Assembly: GCA_964602515.1 (NCBI GenBank)
Contig: CAZRRJ010000004.1
Coordinates: 273,949 to 337,948, forward strand
Source: Carboxylicivirga sp964602515
GTDB taxonomy: Bacteria > Bacteroidota > Bacteroidia > Bacteroidales > Marinilabiliaceae
DNA: 64,000 nt
Direction of reading: 5' to 3'
The first letter of the stretch is position 1. Every line of letters starts with the position of its first letter. The notes beneath the pieces were generated by a model, which was given only the letters and a program-made list of their open reading frames with translations, ran no database searches and was not told the DNA's origin. Made by a program: the position numbers and the translations under genes. This document shows positions 27,479-37,792 of this stretch, piece by piece.

Positions 27479-29935
27479 ATGAAGAAGTTTTATTTCTTAA
27501 TGCTGGTCTCACTTTTAACTACCGGCGCTTTAGCACAAACAACAATTAACGGTAATGTAAGGGATGAAAATGGATTTCCGCTTGTTGGTGTTAACGTTAT
27601 TGTAAAAAACACGTATTACGGTACTATCTCCAATTCAAATGGTGAATTTTCGATTGTAACCAAAGCAGATCAACCTACACTCGTATTCTCTTATATAGGC
27701 TACGAAACAGTTGAACAAAAAACGACTGATCACAATATTAAAGTTACCCTTAAACCTTCTGCTGTAATGACAAGCGAAGTTACCGTATCAGCTATTCGTG
27801 CTTCTAAAGAAATGCCTGTGGCGTATTCCGAAATGACATCGGAAGAGATACAGGAGCGCAACTTCGGTCAGGATCTACCATTTTTACTTGATCAAATGCC
27901 AAGTGTGGTAACAAATTCTGATGCTGGAGCTGGTGTTGGTTACACCAGTTTTCGTATCAGGGGTACAGACATTACACGTATCAATGTTACAGTTAACGGT
28001 ATACCATTAAACGATTCTGAATCGCAAGGTGTATTTTGGGTTAATATGCCCGATTTTGCAGCTTCAGTTGATAAGGTGCAAGTGCAACGCGGTGTTGGTA
28101 CCTCAACCAATGGTGCTGCCTCATTTGGCGCATCAGTTAACCTTAATACCCTTAACTCTTCTCCCAAAGCAATGGCTTTTATTGATAACAGCTATGGGTC
28201 GTACAACACAATGAAGAACTCTGTGGCTGTTTCAACAGGACTACTACAAAATAATTTAGCATTTGATGTACGCCTGTCGCGTATTAATACAGATGGTTTT
28301 ATCGACCGTGCTACCTCTGAGCTAAAATCATATTACCTGTCGGGAGGCTATTATGGTGAGAAAACAACGCTGAAATTCATCACTTTCTCGGGACAAGAAA
28401 AAACCTACCAGGCATGGAATGGTGTACCTAAGGTAAAGCTTGAAAACGACCTGGCAGGCATGGAAAATTTGGTTATGATGGATGGATGGACAGAAGCAGA
28501 AGCACAAAACCTGTATACTTCTGATGCCCGTACTTTTAACAAGTACCTGTACGAAAACCAGACGGACAATTATGAGCAAAACCATTACCAGCTTCACTTT
28601 ACACATGCATTAAATTCAAAGCTTAATTTAGCAGCAGCCCTGCATTACACCAAGGGAGAAGGCTATTACGAATCGTACAAAAACAGCCGTAAGTTTAAGA
28701 ATTATAATGTGGGCTTTGAGAGCATTGAGATTAATGGTGAAACCATTAAAAAGACTGACCTTATTCAGCGTAAATGGCTGGATAATGATTTTTATGGTGC
28801 TACCTTCTCCGGCACATACAATACCGATGGATTAGAGTTAATTGTTGGTGGAGCATATAACGAATATGATGGTGATCACTATGGTAATGTTATATGGAGT
28901 GAATACAACAATGCCATTCCGCATAACCACCAATGGTACCTTAACAATGGTAAGAAAAAAGATTTTAACAGCTTTGTAAAAGCCACATTTGATATCAGAG
29001 ATAACATACAGTTGTATGGCGATGTACAATACCGTAATGTAGACTATACAATGAGTGGTACGCATGATGATAACCGTGATTTAACACAGGATTACACCTT
29101 CGGTTTTGTAAATCCCAAATTAGGTATTAGCTGGAATATCAACCATAAGCAACGTGTATTTGCCTCATTTGCTATGGCACAACGCGAACCTTCAAGAAGC
29201 GACTTTAGAGATGCACCTGCCAACCGCAAACCAACACCCGAAACCCTTTTCGACTGGGAACTGGGTTATGAGCTAAAATACGATAAAGCATTTTTAAACC
29301 TGAATGCCTACTATATGATGTACAAAGATCAACTGGTATTAACAGGTGAAATTAACGATGTAGGTACAGCAATGATGGTTAATGTACCGGAAAGCTACCG
29401 CACAGGTATTGAAATACAGGGTGGTATTGTATTACGCTCTAACCTTAACTGTACAGCTAATGCAACCCTGTCGGCCAATAAAATTAAAAATTACACCGAA
29501 TACGTAGATAACTGGAGCTATTGGGATGCACCAGAAACTGAGCCTTATCAATACATAACAGAACTGGGTGAAACAGATATTGCTTTCTCCCCTAATATAA
29601 CTGCTGCCAGTAGGTTTAACTGGATGCCGGCTAAAGGCTTAACACTATCCTTATTGAGCAAATATGTGGGTGAGCAGTTTATTGATAATACATCTAACGA
29701 TGAACGTAAACTGGATGCGTGGTTTGTTAATGACTTTTTAGCTAATTACGATTTTACTATTCCTTCGGTTGGTGAATTTAACCTTGGACTTAAAGTCAAT
29801 AACCTGCTTAATGAAGAATACGAATCAAACGCATGGGTGTACCGCTACTATTATGCGGGGCAACATGATGTACTTGACGGTTATTACCCCCAGGCAGGTA
29901 TTAACTTTATGGTCAGGCTTGGTTTGCGCTTCTAG
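27479..29935 (+). CDS. TonB-dependent outer-membrane receptor, probable thiamine importer
   Basis: The 818-residue receptor begins with a signal peptide (MKKFYFLMLVSLLTTGALAQ). A carboxypeptidase-regulatory-like domain follows (about 22-95, INGNVRDENGFPLVGVNVIV). The TonB plug spans about 100-230, with TSFRIRGTDITRINVTVNG and VQVQRGVGTSTNGAASFGA. The C-terminal barrel ends in MVRLGLRF. No SusD partner follows, so it is not a SusC-type glycan receptor. The TPP riboswitch directly upstream indicates that it imports thiamine or its phosphates across the outer membrane. The ligand is inferred from that regulation. Confidence 0.88.
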   Translation: MKKFYFLMLVSLLTTGALAQTTINGNVRDENGFPLVGVNVIVKNTYYGTISNSNGEFSIVTKADQPTLVFSYIGYETVEQKTTDHNIKVTLKPSAVMTSEVTVSAIRASKEMPVAYSEMTSEEIQERNFGQDLPFLLDQMPSVVTNSDAGAGVGYTSFRIRGTDITRINVTVNGIPLNDSESQGVFWVNMPDFAASVDKVQVQRGVGTSTNGAASFGASVNLNTLNSSPKAMAFIDNSYGSYNTMKNSVAVSTGLLQNNLAFDVRLSRINTDGFIDRATSELKSYYLSGGYYGEKTTLKFITFSGQEKTYQAWNGVPKVKLENDLAGMENLVMMDGWTEAEAQNLYTSDARTFNKYLYENQTDNYEQNHYQLHFTHALNSKLNLAAALHYTKGEGYYESYKNSRKFKNYNVGFESIEINGETIKKTDLIQRKWLDNDFYGATFSGTYNTDGLELIVGGAYNEYDGDHYGNVIWSEYNNAIPHNHQWYLNNGKKKDFNSFVKATFDIRDNIQLYGDVQYRNVDYTMSGTHDDNRDLTQDYTFGFVNPKLGISWNINHKQRVFASFAMAQREPSRSDFRDAPANRKPTPETLFDWELGYELKYDKAFLNLNAYYMMYKDQLVLTGEINDVGTAMMVNVPESYRTGIEIQGGIVLRSNLNCTANATLSANKIKNYTEYVDNWSYWDAPETEPYQYITELGETDIAFSPNITAASRFNWMPAKGLTLSLLSKYVGEQFIDNTSNDERKLDAWFVNDFLANYDFTIPSVGEFNLGLKVNNLLNEEYESNAWVYRYYYAGQHDVLDGYYPQAGINFMVRLGLRF

Positions 29936-29958
29936 AAACTAAAGTATTTCTATATTAT

Positions 29959-29989
29959 AAAGCCCGAACCCTTATTAGATTCGGGCTTT
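29959..29989 (+). terminator. Rho-independent terminator of the TonB receptor gene
   Basis: AAAGCCCGAA at 29959-29968 pairs perfectly with TTCGGGCTTT at 29980-29989, then ATTGT. Bidirectional use is possible. Confidence 0.85.
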
Positions 29990-29991
29990 AT

Positions 29992-30754
29992 TGTATGTCT
30001 GTAGTTCGAATAAAAGCATCCACTTGTATATTTTAAGGATTATTATTTGCAATTACATGTTATGGTAAATAATTTCATCAAAGGACATATCTCTATAGAA
30101 ACGCCCACAATACTCCAAATTAAAACAATAAACAAGGTAAGGAAGTACATAACTTGCTAAAGTGATCGTATAACTCACTAATGCAAATAAATTAAGTGGT
30201 TTGTTAGTATCATACACAGGTAAAATGACTTAATAATGAGGTGTTACATGCGCATAAAGAACCTTTGTAACCTCATATACCATTCAAGCAAGCTCATAAT
30301 CAACATATGTAAATACATAGGGTGCTATTACAGCAACTTAATTACATGTATACTACTCATCAGAGGGCTGAGTTAACCAATACAGGCATAAATTAAATAC
30401 ATTAACATTACTGTGTAATAACAATATAATTTCACAACAGCACTTTATTTGCCTTCCAAAGCAGTTTATCTACTCACTTTACTTAATTATGCCGGTACAG
30501 CAGACTCTTATTTATAAAATGTAAACACTATGCAATACACATACCCGTTAATACAAGTAACATATAAGCTTACTTTAATATCGCAATTAATTATTTTCCC
30601 TAATATTAAAATTACGAACAAGTAAACAATAACCATTGCAATTCAGTCATTTTACAATATGCTTACAGGCATAAAAAATGCAGAAAACTATGCTAATATT
30701 AAATACTTATAGTCGTTTGGGATATTGATTCCGGGTTTTATTATTTATTGCACC
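29992..30754. other. Long intergenic region without recognisable features
   Basis: About 760 AT-rich bases with many stop codons in all frames. I see no strong hairpin, tRNA-like fold, repeat or family-like open frame. It separates the TonB receptor from the DUF2007 gene. Confidence 0.6.
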
Positions 30755-30982
30755 CTAGCTTTTCTTAAACTCCTCTACCCAATAAAGGGCCTTTTCCTTA
30801 TCTTTTTCCATTACAAAAACATCAGCACCTTCAGGAACCAGATGAGGTGCAATAGAACCAATCAACTGATCCTTCATACTGGCTTCAATACCATTATCTT
30901 TTAATACATCACAAAGTATTTCAACTTCCATTGGAGTACCATTAAATACAGGTACTAGTTTAGTTTTATCATTTGTTGTCAT
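30755..30982 (-). CDS. DUF2007 domain protein (putative signal-transducing protein)
   Basis: The 75-residue protein matches the DUF2007 pattern: LVPVFNGTPMEVEILCDVLK near the start (the family's 'V..f.n..eA.i.k..Le..GI' block), then GIEASMKDQ and the C-terminal ADVFVMEKDKEKALYWVEEF. Family members resemble the regulatory tail of nitrogen-signalling proteins, but no role is established. It is a single gene, probably cytoplasmic. Confidence 0.75.
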   Translation of the reverse strand: MTTNDKTKLVPVFNGTPMEVEILCDVLKDNGIEASMKDQLIGSIAPHLVPEGADVFVMEKDKEKALYWVEEFKKS

Positions 30983-31232
30983 ATATCTTATTTTAAATGA
31001 AATAGCAATTTACTACCTTTTCAGGGGTTCTCCAAGTCGCGAGTGAACACAAAATTCGAAGTGGCTTTGTCCTTCTTTTTTTTCAACGTTCTCTCTTACC
31101 TCTGCCGTTAAATCAAATTATAATTGATTCCCCCGGAGAAGGCCTGTGATTGTAAAAAAAAAATGATGGAAAACAGAATGCTCGGTGAAAAGTTTTTAGA
31201 GTATTTTCATATCCTATCGTAACATATTACAA
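30983..31232. other. Intergenic region upstream of the DUF2007 gene
   Basis: Together with the following terminator this leaves about 325 bases with no gene. It includes a slightly GC-richer stretch (31020-31150) with no open frame or clear fold. It should hold the DUF2007 promoter. Confidence 0.5.
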
Positions 31233-31267
31233 GAAAGGATTCAGCTTTTTAAGCTAAATCCTCTTTC
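31233..31267. terminator. Terminator of the second amylase gene
   Basis: GAAAGGAT-T-AGCTT pairs with AAGCT-AATCCTCTTTC around a short loop. It lies about 40 bases past the amylase stop on the minus strand. Confidence 0.65.
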
Positions 31268-31307
31268 TGTTAATTATACCAATGGCATTGTTTACTATTA
31301 GCAAGCA

Positions 31308-32696
31308 CTACTTTACTGACCAAACAGTATAGCTTTTAGGTGGCACCTGAATTTTTACCCATTTTCCACTTTGCGTTACCGGTTCCCAGTTAGAATGGCC
31401 GGTATAGTCTTTAATTAGTGTACTTGACCAGTTGGTTTCAACCCATCTTTCCTGCCAGTTATCCGAGTTGTTAAGATAAACAAGTAAACCAGCATTGTTA
31501 TACCCATTACGTCGGGCCACATATTCGTCATTATCTGCAAATAAAATATCGGTTGATCCACCTGCCAGATTCCCATGTATCCATATCAGGTTATTCAGTT
31601 TATTCTTATCCAGCCACTCTTCGTAATCGCTGTAAAACATACATGGGTAGCCTTCGTGAGTTAAGATATATGCATAAGCCAACATCTTACTCCAGATTTC
31701 ATCCGTATCATGATTGGTTACAAAAGTTACTGCTTTAAACGGGTTACGTTTCCACATCATGTCATTGTTAAGCTTCGTCAGGTCATTACCATCAAAAGCG
31801 TCATTCATAGCATAATAACAGGCAAAATCAAATACTGATGAATTAGCCTCTGTTGCCCACCAATCCAGATAATCAACATTAGAATCCCATAGTTCTCCAA
31901 CAGAAAAGCCACCAACTGTATTAGTCCATTCACGCACCACCCATGGTTCAAAGCCCTTTACATAATCAAAACGCCAGCCATCAAAGCCCATCTCGTTTTT
32001 GTAATACTGTGCTACTGAATAAGACTGCTTCCACAGCCAGTCCTGCACATAAGTATGGTAATGACATAAATCAGGGTAACCGCCAAACACACCTGAATCA
32101 TTTTGCTTAATATCATTAGGATGAAAATCGCTTGCAGAACGATAAAAAAGCCCTGATGCAGGATTAAAAACAGTCCAGGTATTTGTTTGTGTATATGGAT
32201 TCGCCTCTGTTGCTCCTCCACTGTTATGGTTAATAACAATATCAGCATAGACCTGAAGCCCGTTCTGATGAGCTGTGCTAACCAGTTTTTTCAATTCCGT
32301 TTTAGAACCAAAGCGTGTTTCAACAGATCCCATCTGGTCATATTCACCAAAATCAAAATAATCAAATGGATCGTACCCCATTGAGAAAGACCCGTTATGT
32401 GCTTTTGACACCGGTGGAAGCCATATTGCATTAATGCCTGCAGCACTCCAATCATCAACCTTAGTACTCAAGGTATCCCACCAGCTACCACCTGCTGGCA
32501 CATCCCAATAAAAGGCCTGCATCATTATACTTCCTCCACCCAACTTTAATTGTGCTTCATTAAGGCCATTTTGTGTAACATCTTGATTATTTACCGTATC
32601 AACCACCAGGTTGTCTTTTGAACAACTAACGGCTAAAATCAGCACTAAAACTAATGCAATAAAAAGTTGGTTAAATAAATTTGGATGTTTCTTCAT
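31308..32696 (-). CDS. GH13 alpha-amylase, secreted lipoprotein
   Basis: The 462-residue enzyme has a lipoprotein signal (lipobox AVSC after a hydrophobic run at residues 11-24), so surface or periplasmic placement is expected. All four GH13 regions are intact: DIVINHNSGG (I), GWRFDYVKGF with the nucleophile Asp (II), SVGELWDS with the acid Glu (III), and FVTNHDTDE (IV). The MMQAFYWDVPAGGSWWDTL opening is that of the bacterial/plant-like alpha-amylase subgroup. It is a single gene with a perfect LacI-type palindrome upstream. It likely works with the amylase at 6464-8134 on the same polysaccharide. Confidence 0.93.
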   Translation of the reverse strand: MKKHPNLFNQLFIALVLVLILAVSCSKDNLVVDTVNNQDVTQNGLNEAQLKLGGGSIMMQAFYWDVPAGGSWWDTLSTKVDDWSAAGINAIWLPPVSKAHNGSFSMGYDPFDYFDFGEYDQMGSVETRFGSKTELKKLVSTAHQNGLQVYADIVINHNSGGATEANPYTQTNTWTVFNPASGLFYRSASDFHPNDIKQNDSGVFGGYPDLCHYHTYVQDWLWKQSYSVAQYYKNEMGFDGWRFDYVKGFEPWVVREWTNTVGGFSVGELWDSNVDYLDWWATEANSSVFDFACYYAMNDAFDGNDLTKLNNDMMWKRNPFKAVTFVTNHDTDEIWSKMLAYAYILTHEGYPCMFYSDYEEWLDKNKLNNLIWIHGNLAGGSTDILFADNDEYVARRNGYNNAGLLVYLNNSDNWQERWVETNWSSTLIKDYTGHSNWEPVTQSGKWVKIQVPPKSYTVWSVK

Positions 32697-32865
32697 TCTT
32701 GTAAAATTTAGATTAATAAAATAGAAACATGAGTTGATCCTGTTTCAATAATTGATGTAGAAATTGGGTTATTTCCCGAATTAGTATATATGTCCTCTTG
32801 CTACAATCCTTTCCAATTTAATCTTAAAATAAGCAGTTTCAAACATCTAAATGATAAGATTATTA

Positions 32866-32890
32866 TGCAAACGTTTGCGGATTCGTTTGC
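32866..32890. promoter_or_regulatory. LacI-family operator (amylase 2), perfect palindrome plus extra half-site
   Basis: GCAAACGTTTGC at 32867-32878 is a perfect 12-bp palindrome identical to the core LacI/PurR-type consensus. It is followed at 32884-32890 by a further CGTTTGC half-site. It lies about 170 bases upstream of the amylase start. A maltose- or glucan-responsive regulator is inferred; none is encoded in the window. Confidence 0.7.
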
Positions 32891-33183
32891 AATAAAATAA
32901 AGTGTTGTAAAACATGTTTACATACAGTATTTTCACTCCTCAAAACATCCCTAAACTACTAGTAAACTGTGGTAAAGTAATTAACAATTACTTTGTCCTC
33001 ATGCCTGACGGGTATCTGGCTGTGCCGATTTTCAATTCATTTTTGCCTTGACACATAAACGAAACAAAAAAGTTAAGCCTGCATAGTGAGCTTAATACCT
33101 ACTGTAAATCATACAGAGCCTTATTTTTTTCTGGATTGACTTCCGCACAAAATGGAATTTGTATCTTAGATTAAGGCATAAAA

Positions 33184-33232
33184 AAGAACCATTTCTACAG
33201 ATACTTTACCACAGCAGAAACGGTTCTTAAAA
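33184..33232 (-). terminator. Terminator of the 522-residue hypothetical gene
   Basis: AAGAACC (33184-33190) pairs with GGTTCTT (33222-33228), extended by TTTCT/AGAAA with one mismatch. A T run follows on the minus strand. It lies 80 bases beyond the stop codon at 33312. Confidence 0.7.
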
Positions 33233-33311
33233 ACATGTACCAAGTGCATTTACCTAGTAATATATTTATTAACCAGAGATCAATTTAAATTTTTACGCCA
33301 ACCCCTGGTTA

Positions 33312-34880
33312 TTATCTACGAAGGGTTATTTTTGATTTTAACACCTTCTTTTTAAGTAAATGGTTCCTGATTTCAATAGTCTTAAACATATCATCTGATG
33401 ACCCAAGAAGTGCTTCTGATATTTTTGCATATTGTACCATCTTTTTATCGCTAAACATAGGGTAAACGACCTTTATCTTATCGGTAGTGTTAACCTGCTT
33501 TAATTCTTCCACAGGAGCAGTTCCCATAATCCATACATTATCTGTTATGCAAATGTTTATTTGTTCTTCGCTATCCCTCGATTTTTTAACAACGTATACG
33601 TTTTTATCTACCTCCCAAAATACATCAAACTCCTGGCACAGTATTTTCATTAACAATTGCCCTTTTTTAAGATTTGGCAATTCAAACACCATTTTAAAAT
33701 CAGGCATACCACGCTCCACGACTTCTCCCTTATTTATAGCAATAAAACCATTACCTATTGATCTTAAAATATCGTCGTCAATTGCTAACAAAGCCATTTT
33801 AGCAAATCCTCTTTCTTCGTTATTCATTTCCGGGAAGTAAAAACTTTCTAACAGGTGTGTTTTAATATCAGAGATATTGGTATTGTATATAGCAAAGGAT
33901 TCAGGTGCCGTTAATGGCAGGTATTTTATAATGTTTTTATCTAACTTATAGCTATAATGGTTTCCTTTGGAATTCTCAAGCAGGCTTTCTATTTCTATAT
34001 TATCTGTATTGATTGCAGCACTTAACCACATTTTATCATAAAGCATAAATGTCGTGCTCATTTGCTCAAAGTTCTCCATAAACTCATAAAACTGATAATC
34101 AAGCGAATTATAGAGATAGTAAGGCACACGTGAAATATACTTAGCATCCACATAAGCTACCACAGCTTTTCCTTCGGTTAAATTCTTCATATAAGATTTC
34201 ATCTTAAACGGTGATTTTATAGCCTGAATATCTTCACCATTAGCTAATCTCTGCTGTTCTTTGCTCAATAAATTCTCAAAGTAGTTTTTGCTCACTACCG
34301 AATCAAGACGACTTATAGAGTCCAATTTCATACTACACGCAATCCTATAATCATCGTCATGGTAGCTATCAGCATTCAGCATACCTAAGCGAGCCTCTTC
34401 AAACTCTTTTCTAAGTTTTTTATTAACAACAGTAGTTTGATTATAAATTTTTAAAGTTGAGTATTCACTCCCTTTTATAAAATACCCGTAACTGTACTGG
34501 CCACCATCCAGAATAACCATGCCGTCTGAGAAGTCTTTAATTGTAAAATTAAACTCTTTTAATGTTTCAGTCATCTTATCTGCAGCTATAGTACCACTAG
34601 ATTTAAAATCTATACGATAAGAATCATAGGCTTCATTGGTTTGTCCGTAAAAACAAAACTCCCTAAAGTTTTCAGCTACTCTTTTGAATTGATCCGGCAT
34701 TTCTTTAATAGTCTCTTTAAGTAATACTTCATCTTCTACATTGTCTTTATTAATATACAACATAAACATTAGGCTATCACCGGGTATATTATAACATAAA
34801 CTGGTTGTAGTACTTTGTGCTCCAGATATCGCAGGCAATAGTGTGATTAAAAGTAGCAGCAAATAATTTTTAAATTTCAT
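33312..34880 (-). CDS. Exported hypothetical protein
   Basis: The start at 34880 gives 522 residues with a strong signal peptide (MKFKNYLLLLLITLLPAISG, then AQ) and an AGAAGAG ribosome-binding stretch just before it. The frame is open 21 codons further, but that part is not signal-like. The protein is rich in Lys/Glu/Asn with alternating strands and helices and no membrane segment after the signal. I recognise no domain. It could be a periplasmic or outer-membrane-attached protein, as blocks like KAVVAYVDAKYISRVPYYL recall DUF4836-type exported Bacteroidota proteins, but this is weak. It stands alone. Confidence 0.6.
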   Translation of the reverse strand: MKFKNYLLLLLITLLPAISGAQSTTTSLCYNIPGDSLMFMLYINKDNVEDEVLLKETIKEMPDQFKRVAENFREFCFYGQTNEAYDSYRIDFKSSGTIAADKMTETLKEFNFTIKDFSDGMVILDGGQYSYGYFIKGSEYSTLKIYNQTTVVNKKLRKEFEEARLGMLNADSYHDDDYRIACSMKLDSISRLDSVVSKNYFENLLSKEQQRLANGEDIQAIKSPFKMKSYMKNLTEGKAVVAYVDAKYISRVPYYLYNSLDYQFYEFMENFEQMSTTFMLYDKMWLSAAINTDNIEIESLLENSKGNHYSYKLDKNIIKYLPLTAPESFAIYNTNISDIKTHLLESFYFPEMNNEERGFAKMALLAIDDDILRSIGNGFIAINKGEVVERGMPDFKMVFELPNLKKGQLLMKILCQEFDVFWEVDKNVYVVKKSRDSEEQINICITDNVWIMGTAPVEELKQVNTTDKIKVVYPMFSDKKMVQYAKISEALLGSSDDMFKTIEIRNHLLKKKVLKSKITLRR

Positions 34881-35128
34881 CTCTTCTTTTAGCTTATAAT
34901 AATTAATAATAGTAATTACAGGCCAAAACATACACTTAAGCAAGCGCGCTTTGATGATGTTCCGGAATTTGATTTAAAACAACAACAAAGGTGTTTTATT
35001 CTTTCTTAACCAACAAAATACCTTACTATGTTTCTTTTATTTTTTTAACCAAACTACAGACTTTATCACAAAAAAGGAGGGAATCCTTCTGGATACCCTC
35101 TTAATAAACATTGTAATAAAATGTAAAC

Positions 35129-36454
35129 TTAATTGCTTTTTTTAGTTTGCAATTGCTTAGCCATTGCAGCACCTATCAAACTTTCCAATGGCGTTCCTCC
35201 CTTTGAATCACCCCCTATAATCATCGTTTGCGGAAAGTTAATCTTTGCTATTTCTGCTGCAACCTTAACATCACGATCAAGCTCCATAGCCAGTTTAACT
35301 TCAGGGGTAATACCAGCATGTACTTTTTTCGAAATTTCATAGGCCTCTGCATCAGCAGTAACCTTCACCTTCATAGCATTAAGCCGCTCCGTTTCTAAAG
35401 CAATAGCTGCTAATTTTTTATTCGTTTCTTCTTGCTTAAGTTTAGTTTCAATGGCAATAAGTGCCTTTACCTGCTCTTTTTCCTGGTTTACACGTTCTTC
35501 TGCTTTATCACGTTCACCCTGAGCAACAATACGCTGTTGCTCAGCCTTTGCCGTCTCAATCATTTGCTGCTCCAACTGACGCTTTGCCGATTCATCACGC
35601 TGCGCCTCTAATCGTTGCTTAAAAGTTGCTTCAAGATCAATTTTATCAACAATGACCTGCGATACAATAATGTTATTTTCCGATAATTCATGCGGAATAC
35701 GTTTGGGTATACCATTTTCCAATATTTTTTCTACACGATAACTCGTCTGAATTTCTTTAATAGTACGCTGTGCAGAAGTCATATCAATAGCATCAAAAAT
35801 AGTATCTTTTACCTCAAGCTTATTCACCGCATAAGTTCCTTCTTTTAGTTGTTCTTCAAAGGTCTGACGAAACGATTGTGCTTCACCTGAAATATAATTT
35901 TGAGCCGCAAACATATAACCTGTGTTTATCAATTGTTCCCTTACAGTTGGTATTATTGTGTTGTTTACCAAGTTACTCATTGTCCGGTACTTTACAGCCA
36001 GCTTAATAAAAGACGGACTATCTTCGGGTAACTGAAACCGCAGCGAAACATGCCCCTGGGCAGTTACCTGATCGATAAAACGAACCGGTACCGGATTCAT
36101 AATGCCTTCCAGTTCTTTAATATCAGATTCGGATTGAGAACTTACGACCTTAACATCAATATATTTCTGCCATTTATCAATTTTAGCAAAACCACGCCAC
36201 TTAATACCTTGTTCCATTACAGCACTCATATGTCCTGTAGGCGACACCAATAAATAGTTAAAACCTCTATCAGCAAAAAAGAACAACGATTTTATCAACA
36301 TTAATACTACACCAAATGTAAGCAGTATATACCCATGTATATTTTTTATACCTTTAAGTAAAAGAGGCATTTTGGTGGATTGCTTTTCAATTTTTGAAAT
36401 AATAATAGCTGCTAAACCAGCAATTACAATAAGAAAACCTATAAATGTAAGCAT
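35129..36454 (-). CDS. SPFH/Band 7 domain membrane protein (prohibitin-like)
   Basis: This 441-residue protein has two N-terminal hydrophobic segments (about residues 3-21 and 40-62). A Band 7 domain follows, beginning near YLLVSPTGHMSAVMEQGIKW and including the SLRFQLP strand. A long charged coiled coil comes next (about 290-400, rich in KAEQQRIVAQGERDKAEERV). The C-terminus is ANFP-like: KINFPQTMIIGG. Such proteins form membrane-associated rings or scaffolds. It is a single gene. Confidence 0.85.
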   Translation of the reverse strand: MLTFIGFLIVIAGLAAIIISKIEKQSTKMPLLLKGIKNIHGYILLTFGVVLMLIKSLFFFADRGFNYLLVSPTGHMSAVMEQGIKWRGFAKIDKWQKYIDVKVVSSQSESDIKELEGIMNPVPVRFIDQVTAQGHVSLRFQLPEDSPSFIKLAVKYRTMSNLVNNTIIPTVREQLINTGYMFAAQNYISGEAQSFRQTFEEQLKEGTYAVNKLEVKDTIFDAIDMTSAQRTIKEIQTSYRVEKILENGIPKRIPHELSENNIIVSQVIVDKIDLEATFKQRLEAQRDESAKRQLEQQMIETAKAEQQRIVAQGERDKAEERVNQEKEQVKALIAIETKLKQEETNKKLAAIALETERLNAMKVKVTADAEAYEISKKVHAGITPEVKLAMELDRDVKVAAEIAKINFPQTMIIGGDSKGGTPLESLIGAAMAKQLQTKKSN

Positions 36455-37089
36455 AATAAATTTGTTTTTAGTTGATACGAGTATACTTTTATATTAACAA
36501 CGAAGCCTGCTTTCTTTCATAATACTTAAAACAAATGTATTTTTATATGTTTAAATAACAAACTAATTCACTCAAATATTTACAACATATCTTAAAAAAA
36601 CATTATAACAAACAAAAAACAACTAATACACAAGGAATCATATAATACAAAACACCCCAACTTACAGATAATATCTGCACTTTAACAATAAAGCATTCTA
36701 CCCGAAATACACAGTTAACCAGAAGCTTTCTATTCTATTGATAAACCATGCTATTTCAAAAAAGATAACTTATTCCAATAACTTCGCTGGAAAATAATTT
36801 TATCACTCTCAAATAAAAAAAGCCACAACCACGTAGTCTGTTTAGATCTTTCCATTGCTGAAGAGTCCTTTGGGGTGTCATAAGCTAAATTAATAGTTAA
36901 TAAATATTGTTCCTGTTATAACAATTCCAGCATCCGGTACAAACATAAGATACGATCATAGAAACTATCACTTTTTTAACTACTTATATTATCATCAGTA
37001 CTATTAAGATAACTATTAATACAGTTACAAGTAACCTTTTAACCAGGCCGGAAATCCTGATTAACCAAAAGGTATAATTAATAAAAAAC
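36455..37089. other. Intergenic region without genes
   Basis: About 635 AT-rich bases. A weak hairpin near 37031-37072 (ACCTTTT with AAAAGGT, plus CAGG/CCTG) could end the metallophosphoesterase transcript, although no T tract follows. Nothing else is supported. Confidence 0.5.
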
Positions 37090-37602
37090 TCACTCCGCCC
37101 TGTTAAATGCTTTATTCTCCAATTCAATTACCTCTAAATCTTTTATTTCCCCCTTATCTAAAACAAATCGTACAGCTGTACGCACAGCATGAAAACCAGA
37201 ATGCCCACAAGCCCCCGGATTGATGTGTAATAAATCAAATTGTTTATCGTACATCACTTTTAATATATGGGAGTGGCCTGATATAAAAATTTTAGGCGGG
37301 TTCTTATAAAGTATATTTTTAACCTGGCTTGTGTATTTACCCGGATAACCACCTATATGAATTAACATTACATCCACATTATCGCAAATAAATCGTTCAA
37401 CCTCTTTGGTTTCAGACCTGATTTGTGAATTATCGATATTACCATAAACTGCACGAAGGGGTTTAAAAGTTTTTATAGCATCCAATACTTTTATATCACC
37501 AATATCTCCGGCATGCCAGATTTCATCCACATCTTTAAAAAGTTCAATAAATTTTGGATCAAAATAGGAGTGCGTATCAGATAATAGGCCAATTCGTGTC
37601 AT
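37090..37602 (-). CDS. YfcE/MJ0936-type metallophosphoesterase
   Basis: The 170-residue calcineurin-like phosphodiesterase has all metal-binding blocks: GLLSDTHSY (D-x-H), IWHAGDIGD (GD), VYGNIDN (GN.D), MLIHIGG (H) and FISGHSHI (GHSH). It hydrolyses phosphodiesters and acts in the cytoplasm. It is divergent from the polyphosphate kinase gene. Confidence 0.9.
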   Translation of the reverse strand: MTRIGLLSDTHSYFDPKFIELFKDVDEIWHAGDIGDIKVLDAIKTFKPLRAVYGNIDNSQIRSETKEVERFICDNVDVMLIHIGGYPGKYTSQVKNILYKNPPKIFISGHSHILKVMYDKQFDLLHINPGACGHSGFHAVRTAVRFVLDKGEIKDLEVIELENKAFNRAE

Positions 37603-37792
37603 AACTTTTTTATTTTGCTACGAAAGTACTTTATTTTAGAAATACATTAAAAAAATCTGTAATACTCTCATATAAATAAGGATGGGGAAATAAAATCAAA
37701 CTTGCTCACCTATCAGCTCTTCAAAAAGTATAAAATGATTATTAATTGTACCCTATTTTTAATAAATTTAGCCAACTAAGACACCAAAAAAT

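Larger units (their letters stand above)
32697..33311. other. Intergenic region with amylase promoter/operator
   Basis: About 615 bases. The right part holds the terminator of the 33312-34880 gene. The left part holds the LacI-type operator. On the minus strand TTTG then a 19-base gap then TAAATTGG downstream of the operator resembles the Bacteroidota -33/-7 promoter. The middle (33000-33100) contains no open frame. Confidence 0.5.

Noticed and set aside
29992..30754. Hidden RNA or small gene in the long gap
   Set aside because: No open frame with family-like text, no strong fold and no tRNA-like cloverleaf could be supported by eye.
34881..34943. Earlier start for the 522-residue hypothetical protein
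   Set aside because: The extension is not signal-like, and an AGAAGAG ribosome-binding stretch lies just before the ATG at 34880.
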